Positions 9,887-23,623 of a DNA stretch of 63,302 nt are shown piece after piece. Source of the DNA: Lingula anatina (Eukaryota > Brachiopoda > Lingulata > Lingulida > Lingulidae); contig NW_019775691.1 in assembly GCF_001039355.2 (NCBI RefSeq), forward strand, positions 362,650 to 425,951, given 5' to 3'. The position numbers and the translations under genes were made by a program. Under the pieces are notes generated by a model. The model searched no databases. It was given only the letters and a program-made list of their open reading frames with translations, and had not been told where the DNA came from. Numbering within the stretch: position 1 is the stretch's first letter; each line of letters starts with the position of its first letter.

Positions 9887-12010
9887 TGCGCACTGTGCTT
9901 TTCCAGCCTTGCATATATTTCTAAGTACAGTCTGTATAATTTATAATATATTTCCTTGTGCTGAGACTTACAGAACCCGGTAATGACGTACCGTCACTTG
10001 ACAAGACAAAGGTCCACGCTTTTCTGTGTTGTATGTTAGGTGTGAGCTGTTTCCCTATCACATCATTTCTCCCAGTTGTCAAAACCTCTTTCTCTGTCTG
10101 TGAACATGGAAATAGATGCCAGTGCCGTGAATCCGTGTTGCACTTGGCTGCGCAGTTTAATTCCCTCGATCCCCGAATTAATTTGTCTGCTTTGAGCTCA
10201 AACCCAGCATTCAGAGCAGTAACTCATTAGTAACAAGTTGTTTTTATCATGTCGCGAAGCACTATTTCGTTTTGATGCGGAAATATCCACTTCACGACCA
10301 GTATATATAGCTTCCTGCGTAGTGAAGACTACGCCACAGCAAGCAGAAGCAATACAAAGAAGAAGAGAGTCAGAAGAAACATTATCTCAATCTCCGCAGA
10401 ACGTTAAAGTTCTGATGTCTTTTGACTTTCTATGAGGTGAGTGGCGTAAGGAGATCGTATCTTACTCAAAGGCTTAGTTGCCACCTTATAGCTATAGGTC
10501 ATATTGTGAATATACTGAGATTTGAATGTACATACTTTTGAAGAAAACAGAAAAGTGAAAAAAGTTAAAGATAAATTCGCGATTGCTTTTTTTAGGACAG
10601 CATTTTTCTGGTTGGCATTCTTCGCTAACCTCAACCACTATTTATTTCATTAGGCAGGTTTTTCGTTGTGAGCCCATTTTACTGTATTGTTATACAGCAT
10701 GGGAATGTTTATTTCATAGAGAACATACTAAAAACCGTGGGGTTAGCTAGATTCCGTGGATACCTCATGTAGCACGGCACGTATAGTCTTTGATTTTGAG
10801 TTTTACCACTCGACGGGCTCATTACCAATAAAACTATCGGATTACGTATGTCGATTCACCTCCGCGGGGACTCCCGCTGAATTCAATCAGATTGAAAAAT
10901 TAACACGCCTCCTTCTGTTTCCTTTGTACTAATATAAGGAAAAGCTATTTTTGCATTCTACTCAATGCCGGGGCGTGTTAATTGCATTCTGAGAGAGAGA
11001 CAGCCTGCGGAGTTGGATCGATCTATGTATAGACCGTTAGTTTCATTGGGAATGAACCCCATTACGTAGCCAGTCACTGGCATTCATTTCATTAAGCAAA
11101 AGAAGACTTTCAATAGAAAGTCGCACTCTTTGAAAGCATCTTTAGGGCAAGTGTATTTGATGGCGAGAGAGGCGAAAGAGTATATCTATTGAGACATGAA
11201 TGAAGAATATTGTAGTGTAGGTTTAATAGTGTAGCAAGGATGTCACGCAAACCTGTCACATATGCATCAAACCTAGTATAAAAAACAGCGAAATGTATCA
11301 ACAGTTTCTAACAAGGTTACCAAATTATTTCATCTCTTAAATACGCACGTTTAACAATTTCGAAATTTGTTTTATTCTCCCAAGGTCCAAAACTGCGACA
11401 TTGACCACGACGTCATTAAGGTTAACAAGGGCACATAACTGAAATTCTCGCAGATTTACCATTTATAATCTTATTTTCCCAGTTGACTCGAACAATGTAG
11501 ATTTATTATGTATAAAACATCTTCACCAGTTGCAGTGCGTCAGTACGCGCTTCGAAATATCAGACGCGACACCGCTCTTGCCTAGTACGCGGTGTGATGG
11601 TGATCGATGATTCTCAGCGGGGTTGGAAAGTACTGCATCTCATCTCAAAATGTCTACCGGGTATGATACTGTGAAATGCGTACTGACTCACACCTTGAAA
11701 ACGGGTAGTGTGGTCCGATCTACCGGTGAATTCGGGATCATTCGGTGCCGAGTTTGGTAGTTGGGTAGGCCAGATAGTCAAAGGTGCTCACATGAGCAAC
11801 AAAATGGTAACTCGGCTGGTGTTCGTTTCGAAAATAAAACGTTTGCCAACTTATAATGGAGGACCAATCTTTGGTTTAAATGACACTCAATTACAACATT
11901 TTATGCTTAATGTTTCAAAATTTGCTGACGGGAGGATCCCAAAACCCCAAACCGCGGAGGGGGGGGGGGGGGGGGTTTTTTGCCCCTCCCCCCCCCCCCG
12001 CCCAAAAAAA

Positions 12011-12207
12011 NNNNNNNNNNNNNNNNNNNNNNNNNNNNNNNNNNNNNNNNNNNNNNNNNNNNNNNNNNNNNNNNNNNNNNNNNNNNNNNNNNNNNNNNNN
12101 NNNNNNNNNNNNNNNNNNNNNNNNNNNNNNNNNNNNNNNNNNNNNNNNNNNNNNNNNNNNNNNNNNNNNNNNNNNNNNNNNNNNNNNNNNNNNNNNNNNN
12201 NNNNNNN
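12011..12207. other. Assembly gap (197 N)
   Basis: Unknown bases, bordered on the left by poly-G and poly-C runs plus A7, and on the right by a run of about 20 G. Long G/C homopolymers probably stopped sequencing. Open frames spanning the gap are meaningless. Confidence 0.98.
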
Positions 12208-15200
12208 CGGGGGGGGGGGGGGGGGGGGGCTTATTGACCCTTCCCCCCACGCCTGCCATAAAAAAGAAGCTTACCCTTAATTTGACCCTAGTTCCGCCCC
12301 TGCTGATGAAGTTTGCCATTGAAGGTTCCCTGGGTATCGAACACTGTCTGCCAGAATCACAAGTACAGATTGATATTTCACTACATATTCACAGATGTCT
12401 CTGTCTAATTCATGACACGATTCTCTGCTCGTGCTGAAAAAAAAAAAGAAAAAAAAACATAATTCATCTGCGGCCCTGCAAACGGGTAGTGATCGCCTGC
12501 ATTTTCTGTTCTCACACGAATCTTGTATCGAAGTCATTAAAAACACTCAGCTTATGTTTCAAAGTTGCAACAACAGTTTTCGAAAATATAAGTACGAAAT
12601 TACGAAGTTACGAAAATATAAGTAACAATATTTTTGACAATAACAACCCTTTGGAAAATATCTGCACGTTTTAAATCCTTAGAATCATAAGACTGCGCTA
12701 AGGGGATATTACGAGACGCACGTTTATTTTACTGATATATTTTGACCTCAATATCGTATTTTTCTCAATGCTTGGTAATGAATATTTTGCAAATTACTTT
12801 CCAAGAAAATCCTGTTTTGCAGCGTGTCGTGTGCCTTGTCACGATATCGTCTAACTAATCATGAATGTAACTGAAATGAAGATTTTATTAATAAAAAAAT
12901 TACAAAAACCTCAAACAACTTTAAATAATGACATGCTGCAAAAGACGTCACGATTTTTTTCCAATTTTTAAAGACGGGCGACACTGCGATAGTAGCCTCA
13001 AACTATTTATTGCGCCATTTAAAATAAACATTTTCTTAGACGTTAGACATCGTGCTCGCTTCCTGACAAGTTGCAAATTTTCTACTTAAGTAAAAATAAA
13101 CAAGATCGATAGGAGAATATGACATGGTGCTGCGAGTAACGAAGGTTTAACATGTTGTCCATATATGTGTGTGTGTGTATGTGTGTGTGTCAGAACAGAT
13201 AAATTTACTTGTAATTTTTTCAGTGATTTAAGTTGCTAGACGGGAGTAAGTCAAGTTCCACTTGGACAACCGCTCGCTTACTTTTAGTAATAATAAAATG
13301 CTAGATGGACCTATATATTGTGAATCAGTGATAATGAAAGCATGGCAGGAGCAGAAAAACTCGCTCAAAAACGAGTATATGTTTTTAAAACGAAGAAACT
13401 CTGTTGGTCTATGCCAGTCTTAGCCATACATGTGCTCAGTGAAATGTTTCTCATTTGTAGTGGAACGGGTAAACGATTCCCTGTAATATATTGATTCTAA
13501 GCCTGGTGTTTTTATCCATTGGCAAACTCCCAAGAAGATTGGCTTTGGAAACGGATTTGTCAGCGGGAGTGGAATCAAAATTATACAATTCGGGAGATTA
13601 TTATAAGAGGATTGAAAATGGCGCGTCTCAGTAGGCGTATCACTGAGTAGGCGACAGAAATAGGCCTATACTGTGAATAGACATAAATGCTTGATTTGAT
13701 AACTTTTTGCTGGAAATATATACTTTGGAAAACACAAAGCTGAAATGACGTTGGACTATGAGTTTGAAGGCAGAGTAACATTAGGTGATGTAGCTTTGAA
13801 AAAAAAAAAAAAACGAAAATGAAAACAAAGTGGAATAACAAAAAATGTTCAATTTTAGTTTATTTTCTAGTCCTTATGTCCACTAGATTCATACATAAAT
13901 TCTTACTGAAAAGTCAGTCAAACATGCGTGTATTTGTGCTGCAGCTTCTACCTGTAACCCCAAGTGAACCATTGTCCAACATCAAGTATTGTACATAGAT
14001 GTGCTGTAATATTCCCCCTTACTGATTTTTTTAATGTTGTTTGGTGTGTCGAACCACGAACGAGACTGTTTTATAACTAATTGGGTGTTGACTTATAGAC
14101 GGCCAGCACCATGGGGGGGGGGGGGGGGGGGGGAGTGTGATCCTCTCATCCGGAAGTACGTTGACTTGGGACCTAATCCTGACATTTTCTCTCTTTTACA
14201 GTTTATTCAAAATAATATTTAATATTCAAGAAGTAATTCAGCGTATCTTCGTCCCAATCGTGGCCATCAAACATGGCCCAGATATTCAGCTATCAATGTT
14301 CCGATATAGAGAGTTAAGTTTTTATATCGGAACTGTGGTGTTGTGTTACTTTTCTCTCCGGGCATAACCCAAGTAGGGAATCATGTACCAAACCTTGATT
14401 CTTCAGTAGACGGATAAGAACCCTTAGAGTAGAATATACCCCGCGGTATCTTAAGGAACTCAGTACAACGAGTCATTAAGGCAATGTCACACCTGGCGTG
14501 CGTATAGCATGAACGTATGAGAATAATTACCAGTAGGGAGACAAACGTTAGGGATTCGTAAGAATATCGCCATATACGCAGGCAAACGTTCATGTACGTT
14601 CGCACACCCGAAAAGAGATGGAATGTTTAGAGCTCGTACAAAAATTTCATGAGCAGCTTGTATCTTCATTTTCATACGTTGGAAACAGGGTGATTTTACA
14701 CGCTCAAAGTTGTGGGTATAACACACGCTTGGTGGGTCAGAGCCGTTCGTTTGCGATATTTCGGCACCGGTATTTTACGTCGGTATCGTTCTTTTTTTTT
14801 TTTTTTTTTTTTTTTTGTAGTAGGGGCAGATCTTATATGACACCAATTATTCAAAAGCTTGTAATGCCGCATGCAAATTTAAGGAGCTTATCACAATTAT
14901 ATCCAAGGCATCAATTTGATAGCAACGTAAACAGCTATTAATGTGCCTTAAATTGCCATAATAGGAAACCAGACATTACCGGCAACTGCATGCCAGTTAT
15001 AAGTCTTCGTGAAGGCAAGTCAACATATTCTTTAAAATTCTGACAACTTTAAAATATACGCACATGTGCAGGGTTGGACTGCCCCTGAACTGGGGGTAAC
15101 TTATGTGTAACAACCCTGTAATTTTAAGTTTTTTTTTTTTTTTTGGGGGGGGGGGGGCGGAATTCTAAATCTCCAGTTGGATTGTATGTTAACACCCCAC

Positions 15201-16345
15201 ACCCGGGGCCTGATCCACAGCAGTACTATACCTTAAAAATCAGTTAAAACTTGAAGACCAAATTGTTTCTCCACTTTAACTGACACGATATTAATTAGTA
15301 TTAGCTCTATTAAATTAAGTACAGCGCGTGTTTTATAACAGGAGGGGCGCGACTGACAACTTTAACTTTACTGAAGTAACTACTATAGATTTATTTTGAA
15401 CTGAAATAGCTCGAATTTCAGATCGAAAAGTTAAGACGAATTTTGGAGTTTTATCCGTTTTGCGAAACCGCCAATTGCAATGGCCTCTGCTCTGCAGGGT
15501 CGAGTTACTGGTTGTGACGTCACCCGTAGCGATTCTATGTGGTTTCATCCGCAAGCAGCCAAGACATTTTGTCAAAGGCAATCAACGTTATGCTATTTAT
15601 TACTGACAGAGTTACGGAGATTACCGACCATCTCCAATGTCACATTGCAGTATTAAAGTACATTACACTCTGGGCTTATAAATGGCTTAGGGCTCATTCC
15701 CAATAGAAACTATCGGCCTAGCCTCTATTAGGGCGACAGCTTGATTTTTCACAAGATATTCACAGATATGTATTTGGATAAATAAACAGTCATTTGATCC
15801 TCTGCCACCTTGTGATGAAATCTAAAGGCTGATTACATGGCTGTTAATTGTTTGCATAACTGCTCAGGCACTGCCACTTAACAAGTCTCCTTGACAGCAA
15901 TCAAGAAAGTTAATTGCTCTGATGTAAAAGAGAGGGAGGGCATGTTGTAACTATTCCCTAAATGTGACAAGCATCACCTAGCAAGCAGTGACGAGAAGGT
16001 TAAAATCATATTAAGCCCAGAAAATGAGAAAGAATTGCACGCTGTTGGTAAATACATCCAGAGGGCAATTTCGAAAAGAAATGAGCATCTGCCACACTGA
16101 AGTAGCCTCTTCCTGCTATATTATATGTACCATAAGCATGGCACATTAGATACATATAGCTATAATCCTATAAAAGTAAAATGTGTGTTCTCCCAGTGTA
16201 TTGACCTATTTACAATTGTAATAAGTATTATTAAACACTGTATAAGAAGTAATCCATAGTGATATCTATCTATCTATTTATTTATTTATCTATTTGTAGT
16301 ATAGAGGGCTAACAAATGTAACTGTCACATTTAATGCTCGAATAA

Positions 16346-16381
<36 letters not shown>

Positions 16382-16382
16382 T
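16346..16382. repeat. (ATT)n microsatellite
   Basis: About 12 ATT units, preceded near 16265-16295 by a degenerate TCTA/TTTA tetranucleotide run. Confidence 0.95.
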
Positions 16383-18330
16383 ATCACTTGCTCTTTTGTG
16401 AATTGTAAAAACTTATTAAGATTGATTAACTATAAACTAAGTAAGCAAATACAAAACCATTACTTTGGACAGTCCAAAGTTAGACCTAGAACGTTGGTGG
16501 AAAGAAACAACTCCCTTATCGTCACACGATTGTGGACAAGTTGTTGTTGTGCTAGTGTATATATGAGTTGATGCTGAGTGCAAGAAGAGTATAGAAGTCT
16601 ATTTCTACGCCATGTTAAGTGAGTCGCAATAGCCTTATGACTTAATTGATAGCCACATACAATAGCCTCGTATACAGGTTGACGGCTAATTGATAGAGGT
16701 GCCTACACAGGAAATATTAACATTTTATAATACTCCGCACATTAGTATCCATGGTTACCAGTCCCTCTCTCCATATAAAGATGTAGGTTTGTAATTTTAT
16801 ACGACAGGAAGACAATTAGGGTATATTCGTGCGTAGACACGACCTAACGTTTAGTTCGAACTGAAGCTCTTCATACACCACCGGTATGTAAGTATTGTTT
16901 TCTTATCAGAAATATTGGCGCTTTCTAATCGTGAACAGTGGGTGATTTATTTATTGTTATTATCATAAGTTATTGTCTTTTTATTATATTATTTGTTATC
17001 AGTTAATAGAGAGACTGCATGCTGCACATTTAGGCCATGGCTTGTAAAGTTAATTTTTCTCAAACAAAAGATGCAGAATGAACACTCATTTCAATTGTTA
17101 TTTTTGCAGCTTTGAGGAAATCCAAAGTGGTATTGTTTTACCTGCCTGGTTCTGAATGTTTATAAAGTTTCATCAGTTGGTGAATGATAGGAGTAATGAT
17201 ATTCTTTTGTCACAAACTGCAAAAAAATTACTGACATGAGATAACGCGGAATAAATGCTGATTTGTGGCTGTTGTAACATTAGTAATTGACAGCCACGAG
17301 TGAATAAGTAGCGGGGAGAGTTTTGTAGAGGAACTTGAGTTGATTGACATGCTCTTATGATATTTGTACAACTGCGCGTAATGTGAACGGAGATAAGATT
17401 GCATGAAGTAGAAATAGAAATGAATAAAGCGGCGCGGGTAGCAACTGGATTGTAGTTAAATAAATAATGAGAAAGATTATAACTGAGTTGTATTTGCTAC
17501 CTCGCGTATCAGCAAAAGATATAGTCAACAACTTCGTCACACTGTCAATCAACGAAACGCGCACTTGCCTCAGGGACATCTGTGCACAATTAGGTATTGA
17601 TTTCTCATAAAAATATCGATTGCGATGATATATTTGGACAAAACGTTCCGCTTCGGCATATCTCTATCATTTTGGGTATTGGCCAACGCCCAGCAACCTT
17701 TACGGCATTTAGTCCATTTAATTATTCTATTTTTTATGATAAATTTTTAAACTTTTTTTTACATTATCAAAGGCAATGTTTATCGAAACCTTAGGTGTAT
17801 ACTTCATTTATGATAACAAGATATGGAGTCTCTATTTTCACCCAGAAAACTGTCACCATTCCGTTTGCAAAGAAGTCGATAAGTTCTCCGTAGATGACAT
17901 CAGTCGTTGGGCGTATTTTCGAGATTCAGCATAAATCACCGTATAGATCTTGTATGAAAGAAATAAATAAGTACTGTAAGATTAAAATGCAGCTATAAAT
18001 ATCTACTGTGTTTGGTACAATGATAGAGCTTTCGGCTTGCACCCTTCTTAAGGGACTCAAAAAATCGATTGGATATAATGAATTGCCTTTTGCATGCATG
18101 ACCAAAGATACATCTCAAAGCATTCTGAAAATTCTAGTCAAAAGGGCGTTCCTGCATTGACATAACAAAGGTCACGTCATCATACGTGAAATCTGCAGTT
18201 TTCTATCAAAAATCCGATATCTGGCCGCAGTTTTACATAACAAAGATCACGTCTTTAGATGAAATCGTACGATCTTATATTAAGAACCGTATTAGGAATC
18301 TAACTTTAGTATCTAGTTTCAACAAACAAA

Positions 18331-18402
18331 GAATGGAATTCTTAACACAACAGGAGTTGACCATGTTGTGGAATTCTTAACACAACAGGAGTTGCCCATG
18401 TC
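18331..18402. repeat. Two-copy 35-bp tandem repeat
   Basis: The unit TGGAATTCTTAACACAACAG followed by GAGTTG(A/C)CCATGTTG occurs twice in tandem, with one clear substitution. Confidence 0.85.
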
Positions 18403-18991
18403 TGTGTTCAAAACAATCTTTGCGGTCAGAAATCATATAGCACCACCTCTGTCGTCACTGTCATCTTTTCCGACATTTATCCTCTGTATATCGCACGGAT
18501 AACATTAATGGTTGATACCCGTCCCATGTTTGTGAATTGTCATAAATCTTAACAGCCTTTTCGCGTGCGATTGAAGCATTGCAAGTCTGTACAGATTCGT
18601 CACTGAAGATGCAAGCGTAACACGCACAACATGTCGATTGGACATTTATTCTCAAACTAGAGTTTTGTAAGTCTTCTTACGAAAAACGGACATAGCCATA
18701 TATTTGTGTATGCACACACATGTACACATGCCACTACTCTATATATCTTTAAACAGAAATGCACAACAAGGACGTTGTAGGGTTTGTAGTGCAACAGTTT
18801 TTACTGTAGTTAATGAGCTGCTTTAGTTATACAGCTGTATGGCAAACTCTTAAACCTTTAAATGAGCTTGTTGATAGTGATAGAGTTTCCAATTATTGGA
18901 AGTGAGAGATTGAGAAGATTAAAATAGACACATTGCATTCCAGGAAGGACTGCTTTTGTGTCAAGCAATAGTTTTTTGGACAAGAGAGGCG

Positions 18992-19968
18992 ATGGCCCTT
19001 GAGCTAGCTGCAGTCTCTCCGTCGGAGAGACCCGTAGATGAGAGAGAACCCACCTGCAATGCCAGAAGCGAGCAGAGAGAGCAACGTGTGCTGAGCTATC
19101 CGGTCTCCCAGGCCAGCCAGTGCGACCTGCGTGAATTGGTGGCCGGCACCCAGGAGAGGGCATCATCAAAGGCAAGCAAACTGATAGCCGTCATGGTAGT
19201 GCCTCTGTGTCTTTTAGTCACCTTGGTCGGTATCAGTTTCAGTCAGTCTTACAATCGTCTGGATTCTGCTATCAAGACCGAGAGAAGTCTTGACGTGACC
19301 AACGGGGCGTCAGCTCTTGTACTGGCCCTGCAGAAGGAACGAGGCCTGACAGCAATGTTCCTCAGTTCCAATGGCTCCAACAGCGACGCCTTGGCTACCT
19401 TAGACAAACAGCGTTCTGAGACCAACTTGAAGCTTGCCAACCTTTCACAGTGGCCTCCTCAGATAACACTGGGCAGCAAGATCATGAAAGGCAAACATGT
19501 AAAACTTGAAGTTCAACAGGACTTGCAGCGGCATCGTCACACAGCAAACAGTTTAGGGGTAACAATCAAAGGCAACATCGAGTACTATACGTCACTTACC
19601 CAACAATTCATGAACTGGGGGATGCAGCAGCTCAGGTTGCATTCCGAGGGTGAATTGTGGCCACTGATCAACGCTGAAGGAGTGACTCTCCGCGCCACGG
19701 ACGCTGCTGGTCTCCAGCGCGCCCTGGGCTCCACCTTCTTCACAATGTGTGGGTATACCAAAGACAGCTCGGTGTGGTTTTCAAACCTAGAGGGCCAGGT
19801 GGATACCTTATTACAGTTGGCTTTCAACTACGACCCCGAGTGTAAAGACCAGTACGACCTCCTTAACTCAGAATCCCCGTACCTAGTGCCAGACATCCAA
19901 AGACAGAAGAAGAACATGTTGGGTGATAGATTTGAAGAAGTCTGCCGCAATATGACTCTGGACGAAAG
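18992..19968 (+). CDS. NIT guanylate cyclase exon 1 (membrane segment 1 and most of NIT domain)
   Basis: The exon is 977 bases from the ATG to an AAAG|GTATCA donor. That donor is chosen because its phase joins exon 2 to give [17 protein letters not shown] without a break. The frame stays open about 24 codons past it into the intron, ending in TAA at 20045-20047; read-through would give a secreted-side truncated form. It encodes the hydrophobic [20 protein letters not shown] and the NIT signature. Confidence 0.88.
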
Positions 19969-22900
19969 GTATCAGTATTATGGACCTATATTGTCTATTA
20001 TGGCATTCGTGTTATCAATAAAGGTTTTTATATTCATTGAACTGTAAACAGAATGAGGTAGCAAAAACAATCAACAACTATTAAATGACTTATCTGAATA
20101 TTTTCTTTTTAAAGAAATCATGAAGACAAATACTTCATGACAATACATTATCCTGTTTCTTATTTAAGGTACAAGAACAGCATGGTGTGGTTTGAGAATC
20201 TGACCAACTACATCTCACTGCTCCAAAAACTACTCGAGAACAGTTCAAAACGTATCACACTGAGGCTACACGCATTAAAACAGCATTCCTCGCATATGTC
20301 TGCCATCTATTTAGTAGTCTTAGGCCTCACTGTCACCCTGTGTACCTCCACCACAATCTGGTACATCACCAGTATTCGGTCCGTTATGAAAACGCTGAAG
20401 GTGTACGCTGGGAAGGTGTCCCAGAAGACCAAAGAGCTTGCTTGCGAGAAAAAGCGGACGGAGACATTATTGCATCGGATGCTGCCTCCCAGTGTGGCCG
20501 ACCAGCTGAAGAAGAAGTGAGTTAATTTGTGCCAATACAATACAATACATAGCAAGCAATGCAATACCATAAATTAAAATAAGTAGATTAACTGCGATAA
20601 GTTCTTACATGTAGGCCTACATATGACACACCGCCGGAATACATAAGCCACGAGGGGTCTACCCGTGGGTGATTTTAGCATACAAGATTTTGTGACATGT
20701 GCACAGTGGGATTTCATTTGGTGTCCGCATTTATTATTACGCAATTATTATTATTATACTACTGATGGCGGCAGCGCTACGTGCACGCTTAAGTATTCTT
20801 GTAGAAGTCGTTGACAGACGCACAAAAGGGTGACAATATCCGGCAATGATGTGACGTTAAAAATGTGTGCGTGTCTGACGTTACCAAAAAGTTTTTTTTT
20901 GTAGAGCAATACACGTATATTTAACGTTTTTGTTGCAGGAAAGAAGTTGTGGCGGAGTACTTTGACAGCGTGACGGTCTATTTCAGTGACATTGTCTCTT
21001 TTACTGCTATCGCGTCCAAAAGCACCCCCAGACAAGTAATCAGGATGCTGAACGCTTTATACAGGTAAACTACTGGTGGCTCTTATCCTGTGAACTCTGC
21101 TTGGTATCACACAAGGGGCTCTCAGCTCTGCAAATTGCTAAATGTTTATGTGCTAGGAGCGGATTTGTTGCAAATGGCGATAACCTTCTTTAATTATTAT
21201 TATTATTATTGTTGTTGTTGTTGTTGTTGTTGTTTTGTGTGGACGCAGAATTACTCTGATTTTCCTTTTCTACCAGACAGAAATGCAGGTGATTTTAAAT
21301 GAGAGAGCGTGGTTTGTGCCATAAGCTATGTCAACAGCTAAATGCCTTACAAGCCGAAGCCACACTAGAGGCGGGACTAAATTCGAATATCCGCAGATAT
21401 ATGAAAAAAATAAATAAAAAATTCATTCTCACGGCATTGAAGCTCACTCTGCCTCTCGTGTAACTTGGATATTTGGATTTTAGGTCATTTTGGAAATGTT
21501 GAGCGAATTTTGAATACGTTTCAATTCTACTGGTTCCGCTTGATTTTTACCGATACATGTACTGATTCAGTGTGGCAGCATACCTTTCTAAAAATTGTGT
21601 AAAATTCTGCGTATTATAAAGTGATAAGTGACTTGCTTATCCATGTTTGCGTTTAAATCTAGGGTGGAGGAAATATTGCACACACTAACTTTATCACCAT
21701 AGGCGCGCTGTTGAGATCTGTGCCTGATAGAGCATTTGGTATGTCTTCCATAGAGCACTTACAAATCACTACAGAGTCAGACATTCAAGGACAACTTCTT
21801 GTATTTTTGTCATAACTGTTATAATGAACATTGTTCCGCGCCTCTTCTAGCTTGACATGCGTGTTTGAATGAATACACATTTCCATAGCCTTTAAACAAT
21901 CAGGTCGTTTTTGCATTGTTTGGTATCGCTTTCCGTTACGTTGGATCCTCTTGTCCAGCAGCTTGTACAGTGTATCATGTGCCAAATACGTGGAATTGAC
22001 ATGTATTGGCAATTATCACTTATTCCTGCTAATTTCTGCTGATTTTGACAGTTTTATTGTACACCATTGTTGTGTTTTTGTAAAATTGGACATGGGGGTG
22101 AAACACAGTTTTGTCATGAAATGACAGAGCATCTCAGGAAATCACGCAATCTACGACGCAGACTCAAAGGACATTTCAGCTTTTATGTATACTAATTACT
22201 GTAGCATTTTGACACCAACTCAGCAACAATGACGTTTTTGTATGGTTTGTCATACACCTACACATGGCATCACACGAGGGGATAACTCGAAGGGGCTTAG
22301 TGGAAATTGCTGAGTGTTTTTAAGAAATGATGCAAATGATGATAAGCTTTTTTTTTGCATGAACGCAGAATTAATCTGATATTTGTTTTCAAGTAATCAC
22401 ATTTGCAGTAAATCAGCTTGTGCCTGGATTATGATAGAAGGCTTTCTGCTTATGAAATCGGCTACCTAGCTGTCTGGTTTATGTAGTTCGAAATCTGTGT
22501 ACTTGAAAGTGATTTCTCGAGATAGGAAAACATATACAGGAAATCACGCAAATAATTAGTTAGTTTAATTTCCACATATGATGTATTAAACTTACAAAAC
22601 GATCCACTTTTTTATATAGTTTTAACCAATATTTAACTGATATTTAACCAAACTAAGTATTTTACATTTACATACGTCCGCAATATCAAGGGCATGTTAG
22701 CCTGAATGAATACACATTTCCATAGCCTTTAAACAATCAGGTCGTTTTTGCATTGTTTGGTATCGCTTTCCGTTACGTTGGATCCTCTTGTCCAGCAGCT
22801 TGTACAGTGTATCATGTGCCAAATACGTGGAATTGACATGTATTGGCAATTATCACTTATTCCTGCTAATTTCTGCTGATTTTGACAGTTTTATTGTACA

Positions 22901-23586
22901 CCATTGTTGTGTTTTTGTAAAATTCTCTTTGTAAAAATCTCATTGTTATTCATTTAACTTTAAGAGCAAAATCAGCCCAATAATTTGTGCTAGTCCTACT
23001 CGTCTGCGTATTACTACGGAACTAAATGAATTTCCTTTACACAACAATTTCAGTATGTTTGACGGCTGCATTGACCACTATGATGTGTACAAGGTGGAAA
23101 CAATTGGAGATGCCTACATGGTAGTGAGCGGTCTGCCAGAACCTAACGCCGACAAACACGCCACTGAGATTGCACTGATGGCGTTAGAACTAATGAAACT
23201 GGTCAACAGCTTTGAGATACCGCATTTGCCTGGAGAGCGGCTAAGGATAAGGATTGGCGTAAATTCTGGTAAGATATCAACACAAGTACTCGAATTTACG
23301 AGTAAGGCCTTAAATACAGCAAGTGGAACCAAAGATTGAGAGGGAACAATTCAGAACTTCAGACCCTAATGTAACAAGGAACATTGAAGATAGAATGTCG
23401 TTGGCAGGTTATATTACTTGTAAGGGACACCCCAGATTTGTCTTTAAATAATTCTACGTTCACTTTCTGTTCTAGGGCCAGTGGCGGCGGGCGTGGTAGG
23501 GCTTAAGATGCCGCGGTACTGTCTGTTTGGAGACACTGTGAATACTGCATCCAGAATGGAATCTACCGGGAAAGGTAGCTGTTCTA

Positions 23587-23623
<37 letters not shown>

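Larger units (their letters stand above)
5903..18943. other. Gene-poor interval between the dehydrogenase and the guanylate cyclase
   Basis: About 13 kb with no exon I can support. It holds poly-A/T runs, CT and GT microsatellites, poly-G tracts (9872-9886, 11958-11975, about 14114-14132, 15145-15157), an assembly gap, a duplicated contig overlap, an ATT array and a two-copy 35-bp repeat. A 68-codon open stretch after an acceptor at 6445 is the only weak exon candidate. Confidence 0.5.
21065..23053 (+). other. Guanylate cyclase intron 3 with internal duplications
   Basis: A 2.0-kb intron. It holds ATT/GTT microsatellites (21193-21235), an apparently exact 222-bp direct duplication (21866-22087 and 22703-22924), and an older diverged duplication (about 21099-21262 and 22258-22388, sharing a TATCACAC/CATCACAC segment and ACGCAGAATTA). 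No coding exon was seen, and cyclase exons 3 and 4 join without missing residues. Confidence 0.8.

Noticed and set aside
11708-12437. Open frames of 190, 185 and 134 codons across the gap
   Set aside because: Most of their length is unknown bases and G/C homopolymer.
19969-20047. Continuation of guanylate cyclase exon 1 to the in-frame TAA
   Set aside because: A consensus AAAG|GTATCA donor at 19969 has exactly the phase needed for exon 2, and the extension adds no family-like sequence; a minor read-through isoform cannot be excluded.
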